Positions 1 through 7,774 of a stretch of 64,000 bases of DNA are shown one piece after another. The notes under the pieces are model-generated. The model saw only the letters and a list, made by a program, of their open reading frames with translations, was not told the origin of the DNA and ran no database searches. The stretch is taken from positions 155,991-219,990 of the forward strand of contig SUYH01000001.1 in assembly GCA_015060535.1 (NCBI GenBank), in the 5' to 3' direction. Each line of letters opens with the position of its first letter. The stretch's first letter is position 1. The position numbers and the translations under genes were made by a program. This DNA comes from Prevotella sp. GTDB lineage: Bacteria; Bacteroidota; Bacteroidia; Bacteroidales; Bacteroidaceae.

Positions 1-2
1 CT

Positions 3-1379
3 GAAAGAAAAAGAATTTACCTCTGTCTGGCTCATATGAGCGAGGACGGAATGGAACAAAAGTATGTAAAGGAAGCCTTTGACACTAATTGGGTTGTGCC
101 CTTGGGGCCAAATGTGAATGGATTCGAGAAGGACTTGGAGGAGTTTGTAAACTCCGGTTCAGGGTTCACGGTTCAGGGTTCACGGTTGGAAAAACGCGTT
201 GTCGCTTTATCGGCTGGTACGGCGGCGGTGCATCTGGGATTGCTGAATTGTGGTGTGAAGCCAGGTGATGAGGTGATTGTGCAGAGCTTTACGTTCTGTG
301 CTTCTACGCATCCTGTGACTTATCTGGGGGCAACACCTGTTTTGGTTGACTCAGAGCTTGATACTTGGAACATTGACCCAGAACTTTTGGAGAAAGCCAT
401 TATTGATCGTAAAGAGAAGACAGGAAAGTATCCTGCAGCTATTGTTCCAGTGGCTCTCTACGGTATGCCATATAAGGCTGACCGCATCATGGAGATAGCC
501 AACAAATATGGAATCCCTGTAGTGGAGGATGCTGCAGAGGGCTTTGGTTCTCGCTACAAGGGACAGACGCTTGGCACATTCGGTAAGTATGGCGTGCTGT
601 CGTTCAATGGTAACAAGATGATTACTACCTCTGGTGGTGGTGCACTGATAACTGCCAACGATGATGAGTGGCGCGAGATCATGATGTATGCCACTCAGTA
701 TCGCGAGAGCTATCCGTACTATCAGCACGAGAAGATAGGTTACAACTATCGTATGAGTAATATCTGTGCAGGTATCGGTCGTGGCCAGATGACTGTGGTG
801 AATGACCACCTTGCTCATCACAAGCATGTGCAAGGGCTGTATGAACAGTTGTTAGCGGATGTAAAGGGCGTTACTGTTCATAAACAGCCCGATGTAAGAT
901 GTAAGATGGCTGATGGAAGAGAAGTTCCTGTCTATGACAGTAACTACTGGCTGTGTACTATCACCATTGATGAGAATGTGAAGGTGAAGGGCCAGGAAGA
1001 TGCTTATAAGACCATCGTGACTGGTGCTGTAGGTGGTGCAGCAGGTGTCATCCATAAAGCAGAATCAGCTCATACCGATTGTGAGCCTAATGCTAATGTA
1101 GAGGCTATGCGAGTAGCACTCGACAAAGCCCAGATAGAAGCACGTCCTGTATGGAAACCAATGCATAAGCAGCCTGTATATTGCCGGGGCAATGTAAAAA
1201 TTGAAAAATTGAAAAATGAAAGTTTCATCTGTCAAACCTCAGAATCCAGTATTGCTTATATCAACGGAGTATCTGAAGCCCTGTTTAAAGTCGGAATGTG
1301 TCTGCCTGCAGGCCCATATGTTAGTGATGATGATGTAAAATACATCGTTGACACCATCAAGGAAAACATCAACGGATGA
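3..1379 (+). CDS. DegT/DnrJ/EryC1/StrS family PLP aminotransferase, 5' partial
   Basis: Sugar aminotransferase of the DegT/StrS family, which aminates nucleotide-linked keto-sugars in surface polysaccharide synthesis. The frame is open to the window edge, and the usual N-terminal motif (I-Y-L-x-x-x-H-M-S-E-D-G-M-E) begins before the ATG at 36, so the true start is probably outside the window. The PLP lysine is K194 counted from that ATG, in the motif N-G-N-K-M-I-T-T-S-G-G-G, and the cofactor-site S-A-G-T-A-A lies upstream. Two stretches (about residues 40-52 and 285-297) and a third near residue 389 look inserted. They are encoded by 7-8 bp tandem repeats and are not expected in the family. 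The gene leads a polysaccharide cluster with the downstream kinase, nucleotidyltransferase and UDP-sugar enzymes. The family call is firm; the substrate is unknown. Confidence 0.9.
   Translation, partial: ERKRIYLCLAHMSEDGMEQKYVKEAFDTNWVVPLGPNVNGFEKDLEEFVNSGSGFTVQGSRLEKRVVALSAGTAAVHLGLLNCGVKPGDEVIVQSFTFCASTHPVTYLGATPVLVDSELDTWNIDPELLEKAIIDRKEKTGKYPAAIVPVALYGMPYKADRIMEIANKYGIPVVEDAAEGFGSRYKGQTLGTFGKYGVLSFNGNKMITTSGGGALITANDDEWREIMMYATQYRESYPYYQHEKIGYNYRMSNICAGIGRGQMTVVNDHLAHHKHVQGLYEQLLADVKGVTVHKQPDVRCKMADGREVPVYDSNYWLCTITIDENVKVKGQEDAYKTIVTGAVGGAAGVIHKAESAHTDCEPNANVEAMRVALDKAQIEARPVWKPMHKQPVYCRGNVKIEKLKNESFICQTSESSIAYINGVSEALFKVGMCLPAGPYVSDDDVKYIVDTIKENING
156..190. repeat. Heptamer tandem array (GGTTCAN x5) inside aminotransferase gene
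   Basis: Five consecutive 7-bp units starting GGTT lie inside the coding frame: GGTTCAG, GGTTCAC, GGTTCAG, GGTTCAC, GGTTGGA. The same unit type recurs between genes at 12070-12187. The encoded residues form an apparent insertion just before the conserved S-A-G-T-A-A motif. Confidence 0.85.
891..925. repeat. Heptamer tandem array (GATGNNN x4-5) inside aminotransferase gene
   Basis: Units read GATGTAA, GATGTAA, GATGGCT, GATGGAA, then a degenerate GAGAAGT. They sit in frame and encode an extra D-V-R-C-K-M-A-D-G-R-E stretch. The same unit is found at 1446-1487 (intergenic) and 1617-1651 (inside the next gene). Confidence 0.8.
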
Positions 1380-1445
1380 AGAGCCTTTTGATAGCCATCT
1401 GGCAATTCTGTAGTTACTTGTTTGTACCTCAATGGGGGAGCAAGC

Positions 1446-1487
1446 GATGTAAGAAGGAGGATGGATGATGTCTGATGTAAGAATAGA
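1446..1487. repeat. Intergenic heptamer array (GATGTAA type)
   Basis: Six 7-bp units (GATGTAA, GAAGGAG, GATGGAT, GATGTCT, GATGTAA, GAATAGA) fill the gap just upstream of the GHMP kinase start. They are the intergenic counterpart of the arrays found inside the two flanking genes. Confidence 0.75.
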
Positions 1488-1493
1488 GTAAGT

Positions 1494-2678
1494 ATGAAAG
1501 AATACCAATATCATATTTTTAGCCCGTATCGGGTATGCCCGTTAGGGGCGCATGTGGATCATCAGCATGGGTTGGTGACGGGGTTTGCAATTGACAAAGG
1601 AGTTGACCTTTACTTCGATGTAAGAGGTCAGATGGAAGATGGAAGATGTGACCCGCATGTTCATTTAGAGTCGAGGACGTTTGAAGGGGTGGTGGACTTT
1701 GACATCGATAAGCCATCTCAAGTTCGTGAGCACCATTGGGGTGATTATGCTCGTGGTGCAAAGTATGCTCTTCGCAAAAGGTTTGAACTGAAGTATGGCA
1801 TTGAAGGAGTCATTCAAGGCAGTCTTCCTGTTGGTGGATTATCATCCAGTGCTGCCGTTCTGATTGCATACGTGATGGCTTTTGCTAAAGCAAACGATAT
1901 GATTCTACAGCCGTTTGAGGTGGTGAAGATTGCGTCGGAGGCTGAGCGTGAGTATATCGGACTGAATAATGGTCTGCTTGACCAGGCTTGTATTGCATTG
2001 GGGAAGAAGGACGGTCTTTTGTTTTTAGATTGTGATTCGAACGACTGGCGTATCATCAAACGGAATACGGATATGCCGGAGTTTGAGATTGGCATCTTCT
2101 TTTCTGGACTTACTCGTTCGTTAGTGAACTCGGACTATAACCTTCGTGTGTATGAGTGCAAGACGGCAGCATGGAATATGCTGGCATATACTGATCAGCC
2201 GTTGAAGACGTTTGATAAGACATTCCTTCGCGATATTCCCAAGACTACGTTTGATAAGACGCGTATAGCGATGCCAGCGAGGTTTGCTCGTCGCGCAGAG
2301 CATTTCTATAGCGAGTACCGTCGTGTGCGTCAGGGAGTGACAGCATGGGAAACGGGCAATATGAAGCTGTTCGGTAAGTTGTCGTTTGACTCGTGTGAGA
2401 GCAGCATTCATAACTACGAGTGTGGCTCGCCTGAACTCATAGCAATCTATGAGATTATGCGTCAGTTGCCAGGCGTGTATGGTGGTAGGTTTAGCGGAGC
2501 AGGCTTTAAGGGAGCCTGCATTGCCCTTGTGGATCCAGAATACAAGGATGCCATACAGGCCGAATTGACCAAGCGATACCTTGAACAATTTCCGGAATAC
2601 GAGAAAACTTTTCAGGTGTTTTGGGTGAAACCAGATGATGGAGCGAGATTTGTAGACCCCTCCAACTCCCCTGTTTAG
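1494..2678 (+). CDS. GHMP kinase, galactokinase-like
   Basis: Sugar 1-kinase of the GHMP superfamily, probably making a sugar-1-phosphate for the nucleotidyltransferase encoded downstream. The N-terminal galactokinase signature appears as P-Y-R-V-C-P-L-G-A-H-V-D-H, and the ATP-binding motif as P-V-G-G-L-S-S-S-A-A (about residues 107-116). The C-terminal G-G-R-F-S-G-A-G-F-K-G motif is present. At 394 aa the length is normal for the family. Residues about 42-53 (D-V-R-G-Q-M-E-D-G-R-C-D) are encoded by five GATGxxx heptamers and look inserted. The last residues and the stop codon are supplied by a CTCCCC/GGGGAG palindrome at 2666-2683, so the C-terminus was reset by a repeat. A different sugar (for example a heptose or an uronic acid) is possible instead of galactose. 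Confidence 0.85.
   Translation: MKEYQYHIFSPYRVCPLGAHVDHQHGLVTGFAIDKGVDLYFDVRGQMEDGRCDPHVHLESRTFEGVVDFDIDKPSQVREHHWGDYARGAKYALRKRFELKYGIEGVIQGSLPVGGLSSSAAVLIAYVMAFAKANDMILQPFEVVKIASEAEREYIGLNNGLLDQACIALGKKDGLLFLDCDSNDWRIIKRNTDMPEFEIGIFFSGLTRSLVNSDYNLRVYECKTAAWNMLAYTDQPLKTFDKTFLRDIPKTTFDKTRIAMPARFARRAEHFYSEYRRVRQGVTAWETGNMKLFGKLSFDSCESSIHNYECGSPELIAIYEIMRQLPGVYGGRFSGAGFKGACIALVDPEYKDAIQAELTKRYLEQFPEYEKTFQVFWVKPDDGARFVDPSNSPV
1617..1651. repeat. Heptamer tandem array inside GHMP kinase gene
   Basis: Five 7-bp units (GATGTAA, GAGGTCA, GATGGAA, GATGGAA, GATGTGA) lie in the coding frame. They match the arrays at 891-925 and 1446-1487. Confidence 0.8.
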
Positions 2679-2829
2679 GGGAGAGAAAGACCCCCGACCC
2701 CCTGTTTAGGGGGTTAAAATGAATGAAGCAATGAATAATACAACTGAAGGAAAGTCATCCTCCCTAAGCAGGGAGGAACGAGGAGGGTCTGGAAAGAAGT
2801 CTCCCTTGACAGGGAGATTTAGAGGGTCT
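2655..2829. repeat. Cluster of four CTCCCT/AGGGAG palindromic repeats
   Basis: There are four stem units: CTCCCC tgttta GGGGAG (2666-2683), CCCCC tgttta GGGGG (2698-2713), CCTCCCT aagc AGGGAGG (2759-2776) and CTCCCT tgac AGGGAG (2801-2816). The last two are followed by a tail ending GAGGGTCT. The first unit holds the stop codon of the GHMP kinase. The third and fourth encode the N-terminus of the DUF559 protein. Confidence 0.85.
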
Positions 2830-3189
2830 GCTTGGATGACCGCTGACCCAATGGAATACGAGTTGCTGAAGGAAAATGCCAGAGGCAATCGTAAGAACAT
2901 GACTGAGGCAGAAAGTATATTCTGGTCATTGGTAAAAGGCGGCTCATTAGGGCAGAGGTGTCTTAGACAACATATTATTGGAGATTATATAGTTGATTTC
3001 TTATTCAGAAAGAGTAAGGTTATTGTAGAGATAGATGGAGGTTATCACTTCACAGAGAAACAACAGACAGACGATGCTGTACGTACAGACTGGCTTGTAC
3101 AACAAGGCTACAAAGTAATACGCTTTACCAACGAGCAAGTTCTTTGTGATACTGATAACGTAATAAACGAGTTGAGAAAGGTCTTATGA
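2719..3189 (+). CDS. DUF559 domain protein, predicted PD-(D/E)XK endonuclease
   Basis: Small DUF559 protein related to Vsr-like and other PD-(D/E)XK nucleases. The catalytic core is visible as G-D-Y-I-V-D-F followed by V-I-V-E-I-D-G-G-Y-H (about residues 90-112). The family domain starts only near residue 45. The first 40 residues are low-complexity (S-S-L-S-R-E-E-R-G-G-S-G) and are translated from two copies of the CTCCCT/AGGGAG palindrome. The start at 2719 directly follows a CCCCC/GGGGG hairpin. The stop overlaps the next ATG by 4 bases (ATGA), so the gene is co-translated with the nucleotidyltransferase although it has no evident polysaccharide role. I infer that it belongs to the repeat family rather than to the pathway. 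Confidence 0.85.
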   Translation: MNEAMNNTTEGKSSSLSREERGGSGKKSPLTGRFRGSAWMTADPMEYELLKENARGNRKNMTEAESIFWSLVKGGSLGQRCLRQHIIGDYIVDFLFRKSKVIVEIDGGYHFTEKQQTDDAVRTDWLVQQGYKVIRFTNEQVLCDTDNVINELRKVL

Positions 3190-3938
3190 TAAACGTTGTT
3201 TTGGCTGCTGGTTACGCAACCAGACTTGGGGAACTTACAAAAAACTTCCCCAAACCATTGCTTAAAATAGGCAATAACACAATATTAGGCAGAATGCTTG
3301 ATGACATCGATAACATTGATGACATCACCGAGCATGTAATCGTAACAAATCATAAATTTGCTCCAATTTTCGAGCAATGGGCTGCAGAGCAGCATTATTT
3401 AAAGCCTATAACCATTATTGATGATGGTAGTACCGCAAATGACAATCGCTTAGGTGCTGTCCGTGATTTGTTGCTAGTACTTGAAAGTCTCCCTAAACAG
3501 GGAGATTTAGAGGGTCTTGATGACTTGTTGGTCGTGGCAGCGGATAACCTGTTGTTTTTCTCATTTCAAGAGTTTGTGGACTTCGCCAAGGAGAAGCAGA
3601 CGAGTTGTATCATGTGCCATGAGCAGCCTTCGATAGAGAAGCTGCAGCGTACTGGTGTGGTAGAACTGGATGAGAATAACAAGGTATTGGGCATGGAGGA
3701 GAAACCTCAGGTGCCTAAGAGCCATTGGGCTGTGCCACCGTTCTATATCTATCTGAAGAAGGATTTGGACTTGGTTCGCCACTCAGTAGAGAATGGTTGT
3801 GGCAAGGATGCTCCGGGCAACCTTGCTCACTATATGGTGGAGCATACCACTATGCATGCTTGGCCAATGAGTGCCGGGCGTTTTGATATTGGCAGCCTCG
3901 ATACTTATTACGAGGCGGTTGAGAAATATGGTAAGTAA
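3186..3938 (+). CDS. Sugar-phosphate nucleotidyltransferase (NTP_transferase family)
   Basis: Activates a sugar-1-phosphate with an NTP to give a nucleotide sugar, probably acting on the product of the upstream GHMP kinase. The N-terminal signature reads V-L-A-A-G-Y-A-T-R-L-G, followed by F-P-K-P-L-L-K-I (residues about 5-28). The metal-site aspartate is in V-V-A-A-D-N-L-L, where most relatives have G-D-N. The protein is 250 aa, typical for short nucleotidyltransferases. At residues about 102-111 the sequence E-S-L-P-K-Q-G-D-L-E-G-L is encoded by a palindromic repeat (3489-3517) nearly identical to the one in the DUF559 gene. The start overlaps the DUF559 stop. Confidence 0.88.
   Translation: MINVVLAAGYATRLGELTKNFPKPLLKIGNNTILGRMLDDIDNIDDITEHVIVTNHKFAPIFEQWAAEQHYLKPITIIDDGSTANDNRLGAVRDLLLVLESLPKQGDLEGLDDLLVVAADNLLFFSFQEFVDFAKEKQTSCIMCHEQPSIEKLQRTGVVELDENNKVLGMEEKPQVPKSHWAVPPFYIYLKKDLDLVRHSVENGCGKDAPGNLAHYMVEHTTMHAWPMSAGRFDIGSLDTYYEAVEKYGK
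3486..3517. repeat. CTCCCT/AGGGAG palindromic repeat inside nucleotidyltransferase gene
   Basis: AAGTCTCCCT, a 4-base loop, AGGGAG and ATTTAGAGGGTCT form a near-identical copy of the unit at 2798-2829. It is read in frame by the nucleotidyltransferase. Confidence 0.88.
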
Positions 3939-3983
3939 AGAACAAGAATTTCACGAATCTAACGAATAAAAACTTATTATAAA

Positions 3984-5312
3984 ATGAAAATTGCAGTTGC
4001 AGGAACAGGTTATGTTGGCATGAGTATAGCAACACTGCTTGCTCAGCATAATCACGTAACAGCTGTTGACGTGATACCGGAGAAGGTGGAGAAAATCAAC
4101 AAAAAGATCTCGCCTATTCAGGATGAGTATATTGAGAAGTATTTGGCGGAGAAGGAGCTTGACTTGACGGCAACACTGGATGGTGAGGCTGCTTACAAGG
4201 ATGCGGACTTCGTGGTGATTGCGGCTCCGACGAACTATGATCCGCAGAAGAATTTCTTTGATACGCACCATATTGAGGATGTGATTGACCTCGTGCTGAG
4301 CGTGAATCCCGATGCAGTGATGGTGATTAAGAGTACTATCCCTGTCGGGTATTGCCGTTCGCTGTATGTGAAGTATGCGCTGAAGTTCTTGACTGATCCA
4401 GCGTTGAAGGGAAAGAAGTTTAACTTGCTGTTCTCGCCAGAGTTTTTGAGGGAGAGCAAGGCGCTGTATGACAACCTGTATCCCTCTCGTATCATCGTGG
4501 GCTATCCTAAGATACTGCCTGCTGACAGGAACAGAAAATGGGATGAGGAGAATGCTGCTATTACAGCTATCGGTAATCCTGAGGCAGAAGAAAAGGCCAA
4601 GACCTTTGCAGGATTGCTGCAGGAAGGAGCTATCAAGGAGAATATCGATACACTGTTTATGGGCATGACCGAAGCAGAAGCCGTGAAATTGTTTGCTAAT
4701 ACATATTTGGCTCTGCGAGTATCTTACTTTAATGAGTTGGATACTTATGCTGAAGTGAAAGGACTCGATTCGCAGGCTATTATCTCGGGTGTAGGCCTGG
4801 ATCCTCGTATCGGTACACACTATAATAATCCTTCGTTTGGTTATGGTGGTTACTGTCTGCCTAAGGACACCAAGCAGTTGTTGGCCAACTATGCGGATGT
4901 GCCTCAGAACATGATGACGGCTATCGTGGAGAGTAACCGTACGCGTAAGGATTTCATTGCTGATGAAGTGCTGCGCAAGGCGGGTTACTATACTGCTAAT
5001 AGTGACTGGAGTGAGAGCGCAGAGAAGGATGTGACCATCGGTGTTTTCCGTCTGACGATGAAATCTAATTCAGATAATTTTCGTCAGAGTGCTATCCAGG
5101 GCATTATGAAACGTGTGAAGGCCAAGGGTGCCAATATCATCATCTACGAGCCTACGCTAAAGGATGGAGAAACGTTCTTTGGGTCTCGTGTTGTGAATAA
5201 CTTGGAAGAGTTTAAGAAGCAGAGTGATGCCATTATTGCTAATCGTTACGACGAGGCTCTGGATGATGTGCAGGAGAAGGTGTATACGAGAGATATTTTC
5301 AAGAGAGATTAA
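3984..5312 (+). CDS. ugd: UDP-glucose/UDP-sugar 6-dehydrogenase
   Basis: NAD-dependent oxidation of a UDP-hexose to the UDP-uronic acid. The N-terminal Rossmann motif G-T-G-Y-V-G is at residues 7-12. The catalytic cysteine is C291 in [11 protein letters not shown], preceded by the helix with N-T-Y-L-A-L-R. The 442 aa length fits the family. The next gene is a UDP-glucuronate 4-epimerase, so the pair would make UDP-glucuronate and then UDP-galacturonate for capsule or exopolysaccharide. The start is the ATG 45 bases after the previous gene in an A-rich region. A UDP-ManNAc dehydrogenase is a less likely alternative. Confidence 0.9.
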   Translation: MKIAVAGTGYVGMSIATLLAQHNHVTAVDVIPEKVEKINKKISPIQDEYIEKYLAEKELDLTATLDGEAAYKDADFVVIAAPTNYDPQKNFFDTHHIEDVIDLVLSVNPDAVMVIKSTIPVGYCRSLYVKYALKFLTDPALKGKKFNLLFSPEFLRESKALYDNLYPSRIIVGYPKILPADRNRKWDEENAAITAIGNPEAEEKAKTFAGLLQEGAIKENIDTLFMGMTEAEAVKLFANTYLALRVSYFNELDTYAEVKGLDSQAIISGVGLDPRIGTHYNNPSFGYGGYCLPKDTKQLLANYADVPQNMMTAIVESNRTRKDFIADEVLRKAGYYTANSDWSESAEKDVTIGVFRLTMKSNSDNFRQSAIQGIMKRVKAKGANIIIYEPTLKDGETFFGSRVVNNLEEFKKQSDAIIANRYDEALDDVQEKVYTRDIFKRD

Positions 5313-5342
5313 TAAAGAATTGAAGGATTGAAGAATTGAAGG

Positions 5343-6386
5343 ATGAAGACAATATTAGTTACGGGAAGTGCCGGATTTATTGGCTCGAACTTGGTACTAC
5401 GCTTATTTAAGGAACTGAGCGAGGGTACTATTGTCGGCTTGGATAATCTGAATGATTATTATGATCCGACATTGAAGGATTATCGCCTCAGTGTGATTGA
5501 GAAGGCGAAACCTGCGGGAATTGAATATGAGTTTGTTAAGGGTGACTTGGCTGACAAGGCTCTGATTGATGGACTATTCGAGAAGTACCACTTTGACGTG
5601 GTGGTCAATCTGGCTGCACAGGCAGGTGTACGTTATAGTATCACCAATCCTGATGCCTATATACAGAGCAACATGATAGGCTTCTATAATATACTGGAGG
5701 CGTGCAGACATTACCCTGTAGAGCATTTGGTATATGCTTCTTCAAGTTCTGTGTATGGTGGTAACAAGAAAGTACCATTCAGTACAGATGACCGTGTGGA
5801 TAATCCTGTATCATTGTATGCTGCAACCAAGAAGAGCAATGAGCTGTTTGCCCACTGCTATTCAAAGTTGTATGACATCCCCACAACAGGATTGCGCTTC
5901 TTCACGGTATATGGCCCTGCTGGTCGTCCTGATATGGCATACTTTGGTTTTACCAACAAACTGTTGAAGGGCGAGACCATCCAGATCTTCAACTACGGCA
6001 ACTGCCGCCGTGACTTCACCTACGTTGATGACATCGTAGAAGGTGTGTATCGTGTGATGCAAGGTGCTCCAGAGCGTAAGAAGGGTGAAGATGGCCTGCC
6101 CATCCCTCCCTATGCAGTATATAACATCGGTGGCGGCCAGCCCGAGAACCTGCTGGATTTCGTGAATATCCTGCAAGAGGAGCTGGTGCGTGCCGGTGTC
6201 CTTCCCGCAGATTTCGACTTCGAGGCTCACAAGGAACTCGTGCCGATGCAGCCCGGCGATGTACCCACCACCTACGCAGATGCCACAGCCCTTGAACGTG
6301 ACTTTGGGTTTACACCAAAGATTACATTGAGAGAAGGGCTGAGGAAGTTTGCGGAGTGGTATAAAGAGTTCTATGGCCACAAATGA
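5343..6386 (+). CDS. NAD-dependent epimerase, UDP-glucuronate 4-epimerase type
   Basis: SDR-fold nucleotide-sugar epimerase, probably interconverting UDP-glucuronate and UDP-galacturonate. It has the G-S-A-G-F-I-G NAD motif at residues 8-14, the S-S-S-S-V-Y-G motif, and the catalytic Y159-x-x-x-K163 in Y-A-A-T-K. The L-D-N-L-N-D-Y-Y-D segment after the second beta strand is characteristic of the UDP-glucuronate epimerase subgroup. The protein is 347 aa. It lies 30 bases after the dehydrogenase, separated by short GAATTGAAG-type repeats, and is the last gene of the cluster before a long non-coding stretch. Confidence 0.9.
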   Translation: MKTILVTGSAGFIGSNLVLRLFKELSEGTIVGLDNLNDYYDPTLKDYRLSVIEKAKPAGIEYEFVKGDLADKALIDGLFEKYHFDVVVNLAAQAGVRYSITNPDAYIQSNMIGFYNILEACRHYPVEHLVYASSSSVYGGNKKVPFSTDDRVDNPVSLYAATKKSNELFAHCYSKLYDIPTTGLRFFTVYGPAGRPDMAYFGFTNKLLKGETIQIFNYGNCRRDFTYVDDIVEGVYRVMQGAPERKKGEDGLPIPPYAVYNIGGGQPENLLDFVNILQEELVRAGVLPADFDFEAHKELVPMQPGDVPTTYADATALERDFGFTPKITLREGLRKFAEWYKEFYGHK

Positions 6387-6556
6387 TGGTAATCGAACGA
6401 ATTTAGCAAGTAGCAAGATACAGACAAGTCGGTCATTGAACTGTTGGTGGAGAGAATTCGAGCTTTGCTCGCTTGCAACAAGCAAGAACTTCCAATAGTG
6501 ATATGGCCGCTTGTCGGTTTTTAGGAATGCCTAAAATCCGCAGATAATTTTTCGAG
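6387..6556. other. Intergenic stretch with small palindromes
   Basis: No gene seen. Contains two adjacent hairpins, CGAGC ttt GCTCG (6459-6471) and CTTGC aacaa GCAAG (6472-6486), which may serve as terminators or be repeat remnants, and leads into the inverted repeat of the IS-derived element. Confidence 0.5.
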
Positions 6557-7106
6557 TGTCAGATTTAGCCCTTGCTTGTGACGATTGTGTCTGACTCTAG
6601 GCTTAGAAACGCTTGACATGACTTGTATGCAGACACCTTCCCCTTACCCCGTAAGGTCGAGAGGCTTTGACCTAAGCATCAACGAAGAGTGTTAATCTAT
6701 CCGTGCTCCCAAATTAGGTTGTATGGTTTGTTGGAGTAGATGTTGAGTTTATACTGTCTTGCCGTCTTGACCCACTTGGCAGGCACAGCGATGAATCTGA
6801 ACATGAAACTCTTGACCCTGTCTGTGGCCTTGATTCCAAAGAGGACGGCCATCAGGGGCAAAGCCACGATGTACCGGTAGAAATTTGCTGCCATGGCTGT
6901 AATAAGCAGGAATACTGTGTTCTGGTTCATGAACGACTTTAAGTGTGAGTCTATCACAGAGGACAGAATAGAGTCGAATTTGTCCAAAACGAAAAATATT
7001 CCACCAAAAGCGGTGATTTTCTCAGATTTTTGTTGTACCTTTGCCATGTCATTGATGATTTTGCTTGTCTTGATTTGCAGCACTAAGGTAAGTGAAAAAT
7101 CTGACA
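6557..7106 (-). mobile_element. 550-bp internally deleted IS1380-type element with terminal inverted repeats
   Basis: TGTCAGATTT at 6557-6566 and its exact reverse complement at 7097-7106 bound the element. Similarity continues a few bases inward (about 14 of 17 matching). Between them the - strand carries a fused remnant of both ends of a transposase. The size and the intact ends suggest a non-autonomous, MITE-like derivative. No convincing target duplication was seen in the flanks. Confidence 0.7.
6697..7047 (-). pseudogene. IS1380 family transposase, internally deleted
   Basis: The first 36 residues (starting M-A-K-V-Q-Q-K-S-E-K-I-T) match the start of Bacteroidetes IS1380 transposases. 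From about residue 37 the frame jumps to a transposase C-terminus (S-F-M-N-Q-N-T-V-F-L-L-I-T-A-M, then W-V-K-T-A-R-Q-Y-K-L-N-I-Y-S-N). The normal protein is over 400 aa, so roughly 300 residues holding the DDE core are missing, with the frame kept across the junction near 6939. The open frame extends upstream to 7107, but the family start is at 7047. It cannot be active alone. Confidence 0.78.
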
Positions 7107-7114
7107 TGGCAAAA

Positions 7115-7171
7115 TCCTGAGCCGCTCGGCTTTGCCGCTTCGCGCATCGAAGAACTTTTTGTTGCTCAGGA
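7115..7171. repeat. Imperfect palindrome (TCCTGAG ... CTCAGGA)
   Basis: TCCTGAG at 7115-7121 pairs with CTCAGGA at 7165-7171, with an inner CGGC ttt GCCG hairpin (7127-7137). It lies just outside the right end of the IS-derived element and could be a terminator or an independent palindromic repeat. Confidence 0.5.
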
Positions 7172-7255
7172 ACTTATAAAAATAGTTAAACTAAAGTGCT
7201 GCGGAATTTAGGGTGAAGAGAAGATTGATACAGTTGAAACTACGAATGAAAGATT

Positions 7256-7774
7256 ATGGCTAATCCAATAGTTCAAAACCAATATAACCACAGCATAGAC
7301 ATCATCAAGAAGACTGACCCCAGCCAGACGGAGGTGTACAGTTGCACGTATTCGCCTTACGTGAAGCATAGGGATGGTACGGGAACAAAGAGCCAGTGGG
7401 ATGCTGCGATAACGCAAGACAAGGAGTTTGAGCTGTTCAAGAATAGTCTTTCGAATGAATGGGTGAAAGTAGAGCAATTCAGGCATAAGAAGAAAAAGTT
7501 CATGCGGCTGTTGTCTCCAAATGGAAGAGGATGGGGATTGTACTTGGAAGATGAAGAGCTGAATGAATTGGGCACGCTTAAGGATGGAGAAACAAAGGTG
7601 AAGGTTTGCGTGTTTGAGGAGGGTAATCCCAACTTATGGCATGGTTATCCTGCGGATTTGAAAAACAAGCAGGACAGGCCCTTGGATCATGTACTGAAGA
7701 AATGGCGTGATGCGAAATATATCACAAAGGCAGTAATTAACAAGGTGAAGAAAGGCCAATTGAGCACGATATGA
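7256..7774 (+). CDS. Hypothetical protein, first gene of an unknown pair
   Basis: 172 aa, with no signal peptide or membrane segment. I do not recognise a named family. The C-terminal third has N-L-W-H-G-Y-P-A-D-L-K, then a basic helix-rich stretch (V-L-K-K-W-R-D-A-K-Y-I-T-K) ending in K-V-K-K-G-Q. The stop overlaps the next start by four bases (ATGA), so the two proteins are made together. It is the first gene after the IS-derived element and the start of the accessory island. Codon and base composition is visibly more A/T-rich than in the housekeeping genes. Confidence 0.75.
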   Translation: MANPIVQNQYNHSIDIIKKTDPSQTEVYSCTYSPYVKHRDGTGTKSQWDAAITQDKEFELFKNSLSNEWVKVEQFRHKKKKFMRLLSPNGRGWGLYLEDEELNELGTLKDGETKVKVCVFEEGNPNLWHGYPADLKNKQDRPLDHVLKKWRDAKYITKAVINKVKKGQLSTI

